Part shown: piece by piece, positions 47,985-61,628 of the stretch | How the letters are laid out: each line of letters begins with the position of its first letter | How positions within the stretch are numbered: the stretch's first letter is position 1 | Origin: Ophiocordyceps camponoti-saundersi (nom. inval.) | Taxonomy: Eukaryota > Ascomycota > Sordariomycetes > Hypocreales > Ophiocordycipitaceae | NCBI GenBank assembly: GCA_003339415.1 | Contig: PDHQ01000173.1 | Location: forward strand, 1-64,000 | DNA length: 64,000 nt | Direction: 5' to 3' | Notes under the pieces: generated by a model | What the model was told of the DNA's origin: nothing | The model's input: only the letters and a program-made list of their open reading frames with translations | Database searches by the model: none | Translations under genes and position numbers: made by a program

Positions 47985-48570
47985 ACGGAAAAAAAGTAAA
48001 GCCTTAGTAGGTAAGGCTTTTATAAAGCTATCCGCAGGGTTATCTATAAAGGTAATCTAGCGGATTTCGAGGCGTTTATCTTATACCTCTTATTATAACT
48101 AGTAATTATAAATATCGATATATTAGAGGTTTATTTAAAGTTTTCGCGGGAGGTTTAGTTAAGAGTATAATTATATACTAATTATTATAGTAAAGTATTA
48201 AGATGCCCGTTATTTAGATATTAAGTTCTTTAATTAAGCGGGATAGGGCCTGTTATTTTTTAGCGGCCTTAGAAAAGGCTAAGAGTTCCCTTTTTATAAA
48301 AGAGGTTATAACGGTTATTTACTTTATAGCCTTCTAATTAAAAGTACTATTATCCTAAAGTTAGAAATAGTAACCCTAAGATAATTTGCGAGTATCCGGA
48401 TAATTAATATAAGAAAAATCTAATAAGTAAATAGCCGTATAAGTTCTAAGACCGAAAAAGAGGGCGTAGTTAGCCGTATCGAGAAGATAGGCTAGGTAAC
48501 GCTTAATTTTATAAAAATAATATAGCTTTAAGTTTAAGCGAAACCTTATAAGCTTACTAACTATATATAT
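47985..48570 (-). pseudogene. Ty1/copia pol C-terminus (RNase H) remnant
   Basis: Minus-strand reading gives the end of a copia-type polyprotein: DFSYINYPDTRK (matching the family's DADFA-type motif followed by DRKS), GYYF, then K*ITVITSFIKRELLAFSKAA (family: K(Q)xTVxxSTxEAEL(L)ALSxAA), then ITFIDNPADSFIKALPT (family: NPADxFTKAL). The order and spacing are diagnostic of Pseudoviridae RNase H. Reverse transcriptase should lie at higher coordinates but was not recognised past about 48,570, so the element is truncated or too decayed there. LTRs were not found. Confidence 0.85.
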
Positions 48571-50189
48571 AATATTTAATTAAGTATAAATAATAACGTA
48601 GAGAGCACTACTTATTATTAAAAAATAGTATTTTAATATAAAACCGCTTTTTTATAACTTATCTAATAAGGATTTCTAACTATTATAAGCCCGATATTCT
48701 ATATTAAAAAATACTAAAAAATACTATTTAGCACTCTTATAACCTAAATAATCTCCCTCCCTCCTCTTATATATAATTATCGTCCTATTTTACTTCTTAA
48801 CTTACTAATTAATACGTTTCTTTTACTAGTTTAGCTTTATAATATAAGTTATTAGATAGCCTCTTAATACTTAAGATTCGTGGCGCCCTTTTACCTAGGT
48901 ATATTCGTCCCACTCTTACCTCTCCGTATGTTTATTTATATAGCTATCTATAGCTATTTTTATTATATATATATACGGAAAATAGAACTAAAGAATAATA
49001 AGAGTAGGAAATAGTAATACCTTTATAAGGATCTGTTATAAATAAACTATATAACTTATAAGTCTCGTATAATAAGTAGAGTTTATAAGGTATTTTTAGT
49101 ATAATATTTACGATATTTTAATATATATAAGTATATATTAATATTAGTTATTTTATTTTATATAGTTTAAGTTATAGCTAAAAGATAAAAGGTAAGGATT
49201 ATAAAAAAAAACTAAATATATAACGGTATACTTATATTATCCCCTAAGTTTAATATTATTATATTACTTTATAAAAGATATAATATCCTAAACTACCTAT
49301 ATTTTTTCTATTAACCTTAAGCTCTTAAATATATCCTAAAAACTTATAACTTTATAATAATACTTAAGTAACTTAATTACTATATCTCGCCGCAAAGCTT
49401 CCTCCCTTAGGTATTAACTTAGTAAGCGATATTAAAATCGATAATCTAATAACTAACTATACGAAGAAATAACCTAATCCCTCGCTACTTAAGATAAATA
49501 TTTTAATAATATTACGAGTATATTTTAGGATATTAAAAAATACTATATACTTATAGCTAAGATCCCTATAAGAGTTCTAAAAATAAATTAAATAATCTCG
49601 AAAAATAAAATACTTAATAAAAAGTATATTAATTAACTTTACGAAGCGTTTTATTAAGGAGCCTTATAATAAAATACAGTTAAAAACTATATTATTATCT
49701 TTTTCTCTCTTAATAAGTCCCGGCGCTTCCTATAAAGTAAGAATATTAATACTAAACTACGTAATATTAAAACTATTTATAATTTACTTAATTAGCTTTT
49801 AGAAATACCGGTTAAAATATTATCTAGCTAGTATTAGATTAAAGCGCTAAAAAGGTATAATTAAAAGTATAACAGAGAGGAGGCTAACTTATAATAGCCC
49901 TGCTAGCTTTATAATAAAAGTCTAAGCCTTATACCTTATTAATCTTATAACCTTATACTAATAATAATATAGATTCTATATTAGGGAATATTAACTTAAT
50001 ATTATATTTTAATCGGCAAACTCTCTTAAAGAATAATAATTATAGCGATATCTAAGTATAAGTAATAGAGGCGGCCTCCTAAAATCTTAAAAGGTTTTAA
50101 AGCACCGCTTATAATATCGAAACCGAAATAGGACGCTGCCTCTTCCTAAAAAGCTAACTAAGCTTCCCGCTATAATAACTCGCTACTAT
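48571..50189. other. AT-rich region, no gene recognised
   Basis: May hold the decayed 5' part of the copia element on the minus strand, but I could not follow a frame. Isolated CA/TG-bearing spots occur near 48,880-48,930. Confidence 0.4.
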
Positions 50190-52083
50190 ATAATATAACC
50201 TTATCTAAAAAAATTATATTACTGCTTAGTACTTTACCGCCCTAAGTAAAGGTACTTTTAGGATTACTACGTAGGATTCGATAATACGCTTTAAAGTTCC
50301 CGAAATTTGCTACCCCCCCCCCCCCCCCCCCACCGCTATACCTTATCTCTAATATTATTATTTACTATAATTCTAATTCGCTGCTTTTTATTATATTACG
50401 TATAACTTTTAATACCTTTACCTTACCGCTTACTACTATATAATACCTAATAACTAGTATAAACTCGCAGCCGCTTTTTATAATAATAATCCGCTTACTA
50501 AAATCGAAAAGCTCCTTTTCTTACCTTAAAAAGACGCTAAATTAGGTAGCCTAACCGCGGAATATAATAGTTCCCTACTTATCTAATTTACTAACGATAG
50601 TACGAATATATTTACTATAAGCTTATAAAAAAATATATTAAGATCCTTAACCTTACTTAAACTATAAACTTATCCTTAATAAAATATAAAATACTCTATT
50701 AAGTAATAAAATATATAATAAGCTAGCTAAATAATATACTTACTATTATTTTTAACTAATACGATAATTAGAAGCTATCCCTTTATAGAGACCTCCTCCC
50801 CGCCCTCCCGTCCTTTAATACCGAACGCCTTAACGAAGCTAAATAGAGACCTATTTTATTCCTACTATATTTCGATACTAAACTTATTAACGAGCGCCTA
50901 GCGATTATTCTCTAGTATAAGTTACTTAACTTTATAATTTATAATCTTAAGGTATTAAAGTAGCTATATTAAACTAACTACTTTACGCTTCCTAAAAAAA
51001 GAATCGATACCGATAACTACGCTGCCCGATTTAGCGACTAGTTTTAGTACGGTCTGCTAAATATTATTCGCTAGTATATTAGTCCTAACTTTCGCCCTAC
51101 TTAGTTGCTAGCCGTAAATACCGATACTAATCCTTATAATAATAGCGGAACTAAAATATTTAATCTCGCTTAAAACCTCTATACCTACGCGTTAAGGCTC
51201 CCCTCTATTACCTAGAATAAACGCCTTCGTTATATCCTTAAGTTAGCCGAATTCCTTAAAACCCTCGCCGCCTTTTTTATATAGTAACTTTCGCTATAAT
51301 AATATATTACTTACCTATTATACTAAGTTTTTAAAACCGATAGCGGTAGTAATTCTAATACTAAAAATATTAAAACTTAACGCTTAAATATACCTTTATT
51401 TATTGCCGTTACTTAGGATTAAACCCCCCTTTTAACCTTACTACTACCTTTACGAAAACGGGCTCCCCTAACCGTAATATAGCTATTTAAAGTAAGTAGC
51501 TAATTATATTCTAAGCCTCCCCCCGATAAAAATATTACTCTCCCCTTAAGTTTTATATATTCCTATAATAATATATACTAAAAATAAGGCATTACTAGCA
51601 AAGACGATAGAAATATATATTATAATTCTAATAGCTTACTTCCTCCGTTACCCCTTCCTCGTATTAAAGCTAATTCCCCTAATACTACCCTTAAAGGTAA
51701 TACTATCCTATCCGTCCGCTATCCTTAACTTACTAATACCCCGCTAGCTATTAGTAAAATACCTTTAAAGCCGGGTTAGATAAGCTACCCTACGCGGTTT
51801 ATATAGTAAGCAAGCCTTACTTTACTTATTATAAGGATAAATAATTATACCGCTAGTAGACCGCAGAATATAATATTAAGGAATAAGTTAAACTATTCCT
51901 TACGGTTTACTAATATAATATTTTCGTAAGGGCTAAAAGTAGACGATAGAAATAATAAGGTATGCTAACTATATTTAGAAAGATTTTTTATTAAAAAAGT
52001 ATAGTTTATATCGCTTATTATATTTTATTAATATTATAACTTTTTTCTTATAAACCTAACTACTATCCTATACCCTTTATAAT
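50190..52083 (+). pseudogene. Ghost gene X, unknown protein, two frames
   Basis: The first part (about 50,340-50,780) reads in one plus frame with LTKIEKLLFLP, KLGSLTAEYNSSLLI and NDSTNIFTISL. From 50,781 another frame continues for about 1.3 kb: LYRDLLPALPSFNTERLNEAK, KKRIDTDNYAARFSD, YALRLPSIT, LRYILKLAEFLKTLAAFF, KPPPDKNITLPLSF and more. Stops are TAA/TAG only. The frame change near 50,780 could be a lost intron boundary or an indel. A 19-C tract (50,313-50,331) lies near the start. It is upstream of L1 on the same strand, separated by 0.5 kb of AT-rich DNA. Not recognised. Confidence 0.55.
50313..50331. repeat. Poly-C tract (19 C)
   Basis: Nineteen consecutive C near the start of gene X. 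Its persistence fits RIP acting on CpA only. Confidence 0.92.
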
Positions 52084-52619
52084 ATCTTAATATAATATTA
52101 ATAATACTACCTAAGTATTAGGCTTTATATTCCCGGAAATAGTTTCTCGAAGAAATATTATAATTTATACTTCTTACTATTATTTAAATCTATATACTTT
52201 TATAATAAAGTTTTTATAAACTACCTTATTAAAGCACCTAATTTCCTTATATATAATATAATATTATATATTATCTCTTTTTACTATCTTATTATAATTA
52301 TACCGCTAATATTATTCTTCTATTCTATCTTACTTATTTTATACGAAAAATAAAATAATATAAGTTTTAATTATTTATATAATTACCGTATAGCTTTAGA
52401 GGAAACACGATAAAGAGTATACGAGTATAGATAATATAAAAGATTCTTTATAAAGGGATTATAATAACGGGGCCTTAAATTTTCTTTACCTTTATACGAT
52501 ATTACGGGTTAATAAGGCCTAGTAATAGGGCCGCTTACGATATTAAATAAAATTATAATATAAATATAATATAAGTACTAAATCTAAATACTATATAGTA
52601 AAATAAAAAAAACATCTAG
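52084..52619. other. AT-rich spacer between X and L1
   Basis: No frame seen; it may contain the former promoter of L1. Confidence 0.45.
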
Positions 52620-55600
52620 CTTACCGTTCTTCTTATAAAAGAACTAAATAATTAATATATCTAACTTACTTATTAATTACTTTCTCTCCCTTTATAAGTT
52701 ATTACCTACTTACCTCCCTTATACGCCCTTAACACTTATAGCACGCGTACTCCTTTACTTAAAATATATATTAAAATGCCCCCTACTTATAATTTTTATA
52801 ATAACTAATACTATTCTTACGATAATAACGAAGACCGGCCTTAATCTTTTACTAAGCTAAGATATATTAATAACTTACTAGAATTTAAAAATAAATATAC
52901 CTTTTTAAATAAGGAAACTACCCTTATCTAGCGCGGGTATATAATTAATTATACTTTTAGATCTCGTAAATTTTCCGGTAATTATTTTTATTATATTATA
53001 CCTAATTTAAGCTAATCCGAAACTAGCCTCTTAACTTCGAAGACTTATTAATTCTCTTAATTTTAATCCTGCCGAAGCCCTCTCTCTTTTCTAAACTCGC
53101 TATATTATTAATTATAAATACTCTCGGGATAGTTACTAATCCTAACCTATAAGCGTCGAAGATAATTACTATCCGACCTTCTATATAAATATAATTAGTA
53201 TTATTAGTCTTCCCCTTTAAACTATCTCGCGCTAAGGCGGATTTTTTAATAATATTACCTTTACCTTATAGTATTAGTCCGCGCCTTACGCTTCTAAGTA
53301 TACGATTAAACTACTATTATTTACTCTTACTAACTATATATTTTATATCGCTATAGCGGGCTTATAAGAAACTTAATTTATTATTATATACTTTATTAAA
53401 CTTAAGATTAATAATTCCGATAAAGTAAACTTAGCCGCTAGGCCTCGAAACTTACTTAAGGTAACCTCCGCTAGTATAATAATATATACTAACTACGCTA
53501 GCTACCTCGTAGAATATATTAAGGGTATATTCGAAACTTTAAAGCTTTACGGATTTAGTATTAAGCCTAGTTAGTAGCTTAATAAAACCTATTCGTAAAC
53601 TTTATCCCTTACGAAGTAAGTTATATTTTAGTAAATTTTTATAAACTCCTAGCTTATATTCGCTTATAACTATTATAATAACGCTTTTTAAATAAAGAAT
53701 AAGCCCGCCTTTTACGCTTATAATTACGGTGCTAATACTTAAATTAATCTAAAACCCGTCCCCTCCCCTTATACTACCTTAAACCCTAATAGCGATAATA
53801 TTATCCCCGCCCCGCACCCCTTTTCTAACCGCCTCCTTATACTTTCTAGCGGGCTTAACGCTAAGTATAACTTTTCCGGAATCGCTTATATCTCCTATAC
53901 CTTTACTACTAATATATAATATTCCTTATAAAAGTAAAGCGGGATACTTAACGCCCGCTACTCTACGCCGCCGTACCCCTTTAGCGATATTAATACCCTT
54001 AAAGTTAAACGCTTATACTTACTAGCTAACTATACCCTTATCGCTTAATATTATAGCCGCCTTACCGACTTTACCTTTTACCCGCTTACTTTCTATCCCC
54101 GATTTAGTAATTTCTTATCTTTAGTATTACCTTATTTCCTATAAGATATATATTAAAATAACTATAATAGTAATACTAATTGCGCGCGTTACCTAAATAT
54201 AATATTATTCGGCTTTTTTTAGGGCTACTTTATTATTAAGCGTTTTATCCGTAGCCGCTTAGAAGACCTCTTAATAGCGAAAGGTATTAGCATTACTACG
54301 CTTACCCTCCTACTAGCTAAGGCGGCGAGATATAGTATAGCTACTAATATTAAATATAAAAAACTTCTCGCCGCCCTCTATAGCTATACTAACTTAATAA
54401 ACTCTAAGGTATTTATACTATTTACGCGTAAAAGGGAGCAAATTAAGGCCTCTATTAAACTCTAATCTTACGCCTTTTATATAAAATAAGTTATTATAGT
54501 ATAAACCTTAAAGCTAGCTATTAAATATTATAACTTTAATACTATCTTAAAGCTTATACTTAACTTAATTAATTTCTTCCTTTATAATAAATCCTCCTAT
54601 ATATCGCCCCTCCGTAACTTTTAGCTCGACGTTTTCCCTAATATTCTCTTTACTTATAGCTAGATATTCGACTTTATAATATATAGTATAGATTCGCGCT
54701 TCCTTACCTCTCCTAATACCGGGCTTAATATCGCTAACTCCGAGGCTATAGCTATTATTAACCGCCTCGGAAACTTTTATTTTACTAGTAACTTTAAGGT
54801 ATTACTTACTAGGACCCTTAGCCTAATACTTACGATAGAAAGCTTAAAAAAAGGGGCATAGCTTTTTATTTCGCTAATAATACTTAACTTTAAGCGGACT
54901 CTTAGTATAATAAATACTAGCTACCTCCGCTTTATTTTAGCTAATAAATAACTACCGCTTTTATACTTTCCCGGGCTTAAGTTTTATTATAGCGTTTATA
55001 TTTCTAATATTTACTATAATAATATTAAGTTTAGTATCCTTAAGCGCGATCTTATTTCCTCCCCTTAAAATATCCTTAACTTTACTATAACTATAATCTA
55101 AGATTTTTAAGTTTTATAAATAGTCGCGTTTATTACTTCTAAGTTTCGTAACTTTTTAAAAAATCGGTTATCTAAAGCTATCGAAACTAACTAGCTTAAC
55201 GATACCGATTATATACGGCGAAATTAGCGTATTACCGCCCTTCTCGAATAGTAATAGTTAAGCCGAAACCCCTTTACTATTCCGTATCTTTACCCCCCCC
55301 CCCCCCCCCCTCTAGCCTGCTAATATTATACTAAGTAGCTTAAAGCCTTTACTAGCCCTTTTAACGATAATAGTCTTACTACTTATAGTAATATTAAAAT
55401 AATAAAATATAAAGTATATAGCGATTATATATTTTAGATTTACGAGGTATACCTCTTTACGAAAATCGCCGCCTCTTATCTTTTTACTTTTAAGTATTCT
55501 ACTTAGTTCTCTTATCTTTATAGCGCTATCTAATATACTTATAATAAAAATCTGCCCCCTAATATATAAACTACCGCACTTAACGCCGCCCTCGCCGCTA

Positions 55601-56076
55601 GCTATATTTAATAAACGCTTAGTACCTACTTTAGTTATCTAATAATAAGGCGTTTTTTTAAACTTATCGGACCTAACGGACCTTCTCCTATCGCTTACGC
55701 TATTCCTAATATACTAAAGCGTTAAGCTCTTAAGGTATAGGAAATAATTACTAGCTTAGCTCCTCGTATTATTAACTTCGGTTACTTTATACCTTTTTAT
55801 ACTATACCGCTACTAATTAAAAAAGGTTTTATAAGTTTAATTAGTAGTAAATAGCTTAAAGATTTACGTATCCGATAATATTACGCTAAAGCCCGTAACC
55901 TCCTCCGGAGCCTCCTCCTTAATCTTATATATAACCTCCTCCTAATATAGGCGCTAACTATTACCGCGTTATCGGAAACTCCTTAGGCGCTTAATAACGC
56001 TCCTAGGTTTACTACTTTCCCCGCTAAAAAAAACCTTAAATAGTTAGTAGTTATAATTATTCTCCGTATATTCTAA
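52620..56076 (+). pseudogene. Ghost gene L1, very large unknown protein, one frame for 3.4 kb
   Basis: A single plus frame is readable for about 1,150 codons to TAA 56,074-56,076, with only TAA/TAG interruptions. Segments: LYKLLPTYLPYTP (52,690), LINSLNFNPAEALSLF (53,044), SAPYASKYTIKLLLFTLTNY (53,281), KVNLAARPRNLLKV (53,425), KPAFYAYNYG (53,701), DFTFYPLTFYPRFSNFL (54,067), RFIRSRLEDLLIAKGISI (54,250), LFTRKREQIKASIKL (54,420), FKVLLTRTLSL (54,795), KIAASYLFTFKYS (55,460) and RIINFGYFIPFYTIPLLIKK (55,770). An 18-C tract (55,293-55,310) encodes prolines without breaking the frame. Paralogous to L2 over most of its length. No domain recognised; no clear signal peptide. The long frame with late stops shows a real former gene. 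Confidence 0.68.
55293..55310 (+). repeat. In-frame poly-C tract of 18 (polyproline)
   Basis: Eighteen C, a multiple of three, within the L1 frame; it would encode a proline run. Absent from the L2 reading, so an expansion specific to L1. Confidence 0.85.
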
Positions 56077-57700
56077 TATATATATTTAAAACGATTTCCC
56101 TTTAGATAAGATAGTATATTATCTATTATAAATATATATAGAAAAATTAGTAAGATATAATTATTCTTTTATATACCCTGCTCCCTTTTTACTTTACTTT
56201 ATTCTAACTTATTTAATATATAAAGTATAAAGGCGTAAATATTTATATACTTAAGTAGTTAGGACTTATTATTATTCGTAGCGATAAAAGAACCCCTAAA
56301 AGCTATTAAATCCGCGTCTCCGATAAAAAAATACTTTACTAACTACGCTTAGAACTATATTCTTTACTTAAGTAACTTTAAGCTTTTCTAGTAAAAGTTT
56401 TTAAAACTAATAATATAGTTTAGCTTTATCGCTACTAGTTTATAATACGTAATAAACCCCCGCCTTTATAATACTAATTTATAAAAGTTCTTAGAATATA
56501 AAAAAAGGGCCGAGTAAATAATTTAATTAATACCTATAAAAGCTCCTAATAGTATCTTATATATAATTAGCGTTTATTTCTTCTTATACTAGCTTATTAC
56601 TATTAATAAAATAGTCTTACTTTTTTATAATCTAACCTTGCCTTTTTTCTTCTTTTATATCGTAATTTATATATCTCTATATACCCCTTTTATAATCTAC
56701 TAAATATTCCTTATTATAAGAATACCTATTTAAATATATTACTTACGATATAAATATATATATATATAAATATATAATATATAAAATATAAATCTAAGCG
56801 AAATAATAACTATAAATTACCTTTTCTAATATTAACTACCTATTAATATTATCTTATCTAATATAATATATAAACCGGCCTTTTTTTCTACTATTAGCTT
56901 ATTATATATATACTTATTATCCTTTTTATCTTTTTAAGAAAAAAACCTATATATCGCTCGCTATATCTAAATATTATCTTATATTATATTTTAAGTATTT
57001 TAAATTTCCTATTTATATCTTATACTAACTATTTATTTAAAAAGAATAAAATTACCTAACTATAAAATATATAGCTTTATAAAAGAAGGAAATATAAAAA
57101 AAAAAAAATCCGTATATTTATTTAATTCTATCTCGTTTATTAAATTCCTTAAGCTAAAAAGATAAAATTACTTAGAGTATAAGCTATATATATAACTAAG
57201 TCCCTTACGCTTACGGCGACTAACGTTATCTATAAGATAATTTTACGCCTTTCCTCGTCTCCTTTATACTTAAGAAGATTCTTTTTATTTTAACTTCCTT
57301 TTAGAAAAACGATAGTTTATTTTACCCCCTTTTCTTAAGCACTCTCTAGATATAAGATACTTATCTATTAATTTTTTTCTAATAAATTAAAATAGCTTAA
57401 TTAACTTATACTACCTTAATAAATATTAATTAACTTTTATTACCTTAATAAACTTTTAGTATTATATTACTATTTCTAACTTATACGCTTTAGCGAACTT
57501 AGACCTACTCCCTTTATACTATCTTCCTTACTAGCCCTCTATTTATTTTTTATAAGTGCTAGTTACCTTACTAAATTATAAGAATAGATACTTTTTAAAA
57601 CTTACCTTTTTACTACCTAATAAATTCACGCTTTTAAATATAGGAAGTAATCTTATCCTTTTAAGCCTTATATTAATATTAAAATCGTTATATATATATA
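56077..57700. other. Intergenic AT-rich DNA with a possible coding scrap
   Basis: 56,280-56,560 can be read on the plus strand as KILY, LRLELYSLLK and VKVFKTNNIV with several TAA/TAG, too short to assign. The remainder is AT-rich with TA microsatellites near 56,755-56,775 and 57,690-57,712. Confidence 0.35.
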
Positions 57701-58223
57701 TATATATATATTTAAAAAAAAATCCTAGCTAACGTATTATATTCTAAAAATATATAAATATTAAGTTATAAAATACGATATATAATTTCGTTTAACCTTA
57801 AACTTAACTATATAAGTACCGTAAACTAATTATACTTTAGAAACTAGCTTTATATCCTCTACGTTTTACTAATACTAAGCTAATATAATAATTATAACTA
57901 TAAAACTATTATATTAGTTTATATATATATATTATTCTAAGTTCTAGTTACGTTCGTATATAAGCGGTATATACTACGCGCTATAAAGAAGTAAAGTAAA
58001 AAAATACTATATACTCGAATAAACTATATATATATAAACTACCTCTTTTCTTACTATCCTTATTTTACTTCTTCCCTATTAAGCTTCTCTTTACTAAGTG
58101 ACTATCTTTTACCTTTCTAAAACCCCCCCCCCTAAAAGCTATTACTTAGTTTATTACTATTAACCGATAAAAATAGAAAAAAAAAAGAAAAAAAAAAAAA
58201 CGAAAAAAAATATATCTACGAAA
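57701..58223 (+). promoter_or_regulatory. Possible promoter and A-rich leader of L2
   Basis: Contains CT-rich DNA (58,030-58,120), a C tract (about 58,124-58,133) and then an A-rich leader with G interruptions (58,170-58,210) ending ACGAAAATGCC at the ATG. Pyrimidine-rich tracts upstream of A-rich leaders are common in filamentous fungal promoters; this reading is inference. Confidence 0.4.
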
Positions 58224-61200
58224 ATGCCTAAGGAATCTAATATACGAGGAGGATATAGTAAAGATAGTATAGTCTTTATATTATATAACCCGGTTTTTCT
58301 AAATAAGCTAACGCTTATAACCCTTACTAATAACTCTTTTAAGTTTTATTCTCGTTATAAGATTAAGTATCTTAATTTGCTAGCTAAGCTTTTATATATA
58401 TATAGCTATTTATCCCCCTTAAATATTAGATCTAACTTACCTTTTTCTTTTTACGAAAATAGGCCGCCGCTTCTAAGAAATAACTAAATCTAAAACTTTT
58501 AACTTTGCCGCTATATATAAACTTTTTTAAGAAAAATATAATATTAACTATAAGGAAAATACCCTAGATCTGCTATTAGATAACTCCGAAACTAAAAAGG
58601 AATTTTCGCTTAGTATAATATTTATTATTAGTTCCTATCTTAAACCTATTATTATCCCGCTAGCTGCCTAAATCCTTATACCTTAAAACTATATTTAGAT
58701 TTTATTATTTAACTAGTAAATATAATACGATACTAAATATATTAGCAAAACGCTACTCTTCGATATATATAACTATATATTTTATATTACTAACTTATCC
58801 TCTTTCGACGCCTAATTTATAGTCCTTTACTTAAGCAAACCTTATAACTAAGATACCTAATATTAGCACCGCTAATAATACCCTCTACCCCTTAGCTTAC
58901 TTAAGCTATACTATGCTATCCTCTTATTTTAATATATTTAGTATATCTTTACGCTTTTCCCGCCTTCCTAATCTTTCCCTAACCTTACCGGCTTATCGAT
59001 AAATATAAATATATATTATTAGATTTCCTACTAAAACTAGTTTATATTTTAAGTCCTCTTTATATAATATTAGGAAATATTTACTAGCGCGTATACTTAC
59101 AATATTTTCTAAAACGAGAACTTGCCCGCCTTTTATATACATAATATTAGCTCTAATATAGAACTCGATCCCGGCTACTACCTACCCTATTTTACTCCCT
59201 ATTCTTATTTCCTCCTTATAGTAGATACTGCTATATAACCCCTACTAATTACCCTTAATATATCTTAAAATATTACCTAGTTATCTAAAAAAGGGAATCT
59301 TCGTAATATATATAAAGATAACTTTTCTAATATCTACTCCTATTACGGTAACTCTAATAATAATTTTCCTAATACTAATTATTATAATAATAATACTAAT
59401 AATATTAATAATATAAATATAAAGGATAGGAATAAGAGACTTTTTACTAGCCGCTTTAACTAATTTCTTCGGTATTTATAAGCTAAATATAATCTTTCCT
59501 ATATTAAATAACTCTCTTACGCCCTCGCTATCGATATTAGCTATTCCCCCCCTTAGCTTAGAGACGATTCTAACCCCCCTTGCTAGTTTAATAACTTATT
59601 TAATAAATTACTATCCCCTCCCCCTAGGTATTAAGATAATCCCCCCTCGCCTTGCGAATCTAACTACGCCTCTAATAAAGCGCTACCCTTTAACCCCTTA
59701 TAGAAATACTATTTACTAGCTAATTTTAAAAGTTTTAGCGGGGGGTTAGCAAGCCCCGATAACCTCACGTTTTACCCCCTCGCTTTTTACTTATATTATA
59801 GAAACTTATTATTAATAAGCCCCCCCTTATTCCTCGAAAAACGCTATTATATTATATATTATAATAAGAGTATTCGTAACTATAACCTTTCTAATAGTTT
59901 ATATTATAACGCTATAGCGGAAAAATACTTACTTTTCTTTAGCCCTTTTTACAGCTCTTTTACTACTAGCTATTCTCTTACTACGAAACCTAGTTATCTT
60001 TTAATAATAATAGGCCTTCTTATAGTAGCTTTTATACTCCTATTAGTTAAGGCGGAACCTTATATAATAAAATAGCGTAGCTTTATAAAAGCTATTACCC
60101 CCCCTCTTACTAATAGCGCTTAGGACCCTAACTTAATTTACCTATTCCTTTATAAGCGCTAATATATTTACTTAGCTATCTATAATTTCTTATTTATTTT
60201 TTATATAAAGTAAGTTATAACTATATAAGTCTCGGAAATCTTTAAGTAACGCCGCGATTTCTTCGTTTTCTTTAACTTACTTTTATAGCTTATTATCTTT
60301 TTTCTCCGTAACCCACGCGAATATTTTTACCTTTTATATAAGTTTAAACCTTTTAGTTTTCCCGGTATCCTCGGTTACTTCGCTATAGTTTTCTATTACG
60401 CTACTAACGCCGTTGCGTAACGCTTAGCCTTACCTCCTAGCCCCGCTTTTAGTAATAACTCTAGTCTCGCTAACTATAAAGCTATAGCCCTCTTCGATTA
60501 TTTAAGTAAGTATTACTTTACCGGCGAACTTAACCTCCTCCCGCCCTCTTTTTTTAAGTATCTTAATATTATAGCTAATATATAAAAATACGCTTAACTA
60601 TTAATCTTATATAATATACTTAACTTTAATAATCCCTTATTTAATATAAGAACCCGCTTCTAGCCTCTTACTATATTTTAATAGCTAGTTTTTTTATATA
60701 TCCCCTTAATTAATTATTATTATAACCTTATCCTTACTATTAAGAGGTATACTTATTTTTAAGCTATATTTTTTAATAGCCCTAGTATTACTTAAGTAAA
60801 ATATATAAAATATATTTTAAGCTATATCTTTTAGTATTCTTAGATTTTATAAATAAAAGCCTTTATCTCTTACCGGTTTTAGTAATAAGTTAATACTTTA
60901 ACGCTTATAGTTTTCGATAACGCGATTAATAGAAGTTCCGCTATCTTTTTATAAAATATTATATCTATTCTTAAGATATAGGAATAGTCCTCTAATCCTT
61001 TTTCCGCTATATTAGTTTATTATTATATAACCCCCTCCCTTATCTTTTACGCTATACTTTTAATATAATAAAAAGGTCGCTTAAGAAACTTTACTAATAC
61101 GCTTATATTACTCCTTCCCTACTCTTATATAAATAGTTTACTAGCTATATTAAGGACGTTATATAAGTATATTATAATCTTACCGATATTACTAGCTTAA

Positions 61201-61628
61201 TACTCTTATCTAAGTATATTACTTAGTATCTTATATTATATATACTTATCCGCTATATAAATAAAGTAAATATTAGTTATAAAAATTAAGTCCGCTTACT
61301 CGCTACTATTATAATAGAAAAGTTAATAAATTAAATACTAAGCTTTTTTAATAGTTACTTTTTTATTAGCTATATCCGCTATTTTTAACTAAATTATATC
61401 GCCCTTATTTATATCGCCCTTACGCTACTTAGTTCCTTAAAGCGGTTAGCCCTTAAGGCCTAGTAAGCTATCTCCCTCCCTACGAATATATAAGGCTTAC
61501 TTATCTATTCTTTTTAATTCGGCCTTACCCCCCCTTTCTCCGCTATCCCTCCTTTTTTTAAATAAGGCTTCGTAAACCTTCTCCTCTTTTACTTAATATA
61601 GTTAACCGATATCCGTAAATACTACTAA
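58224..61628 (+). pseudogene. Ghost gene L2, paralogue of L1, unknown large protein
   Basis: Starts at one of the few ATGs in the window, in a good fungal context (ACGAAAATGCC). The first 87 codons (58,224-58,487) are open and begin MPKESNIRGGYSKDS. From about 58,440 the reading passes to another frame that continues, TAA/TAG aside, to about 61,270, then shifts again to end at TAA 61,626-61,628. Matches to L1: LPAFYIHN (59,122) with KPAFYAYN, NLTFYPLAFYLYYRNLL (59,758) with DFTFYPLTFYPRFSNFL, and KRLALKA (61,440) with KR*ALKV, in the same order. A polyAsn segment (59,350-59,410) is L2-specific. About 1,130 codons. No domain recognised. The frame changes may be introns or indels. Confidence 0.66.

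Noticed and set aside
48571..49700. Copia reverse transcriptase upstream of the RNase H
   Set aside because: Expected by family order, but no YVDD-type box or flanking motifs could be found.
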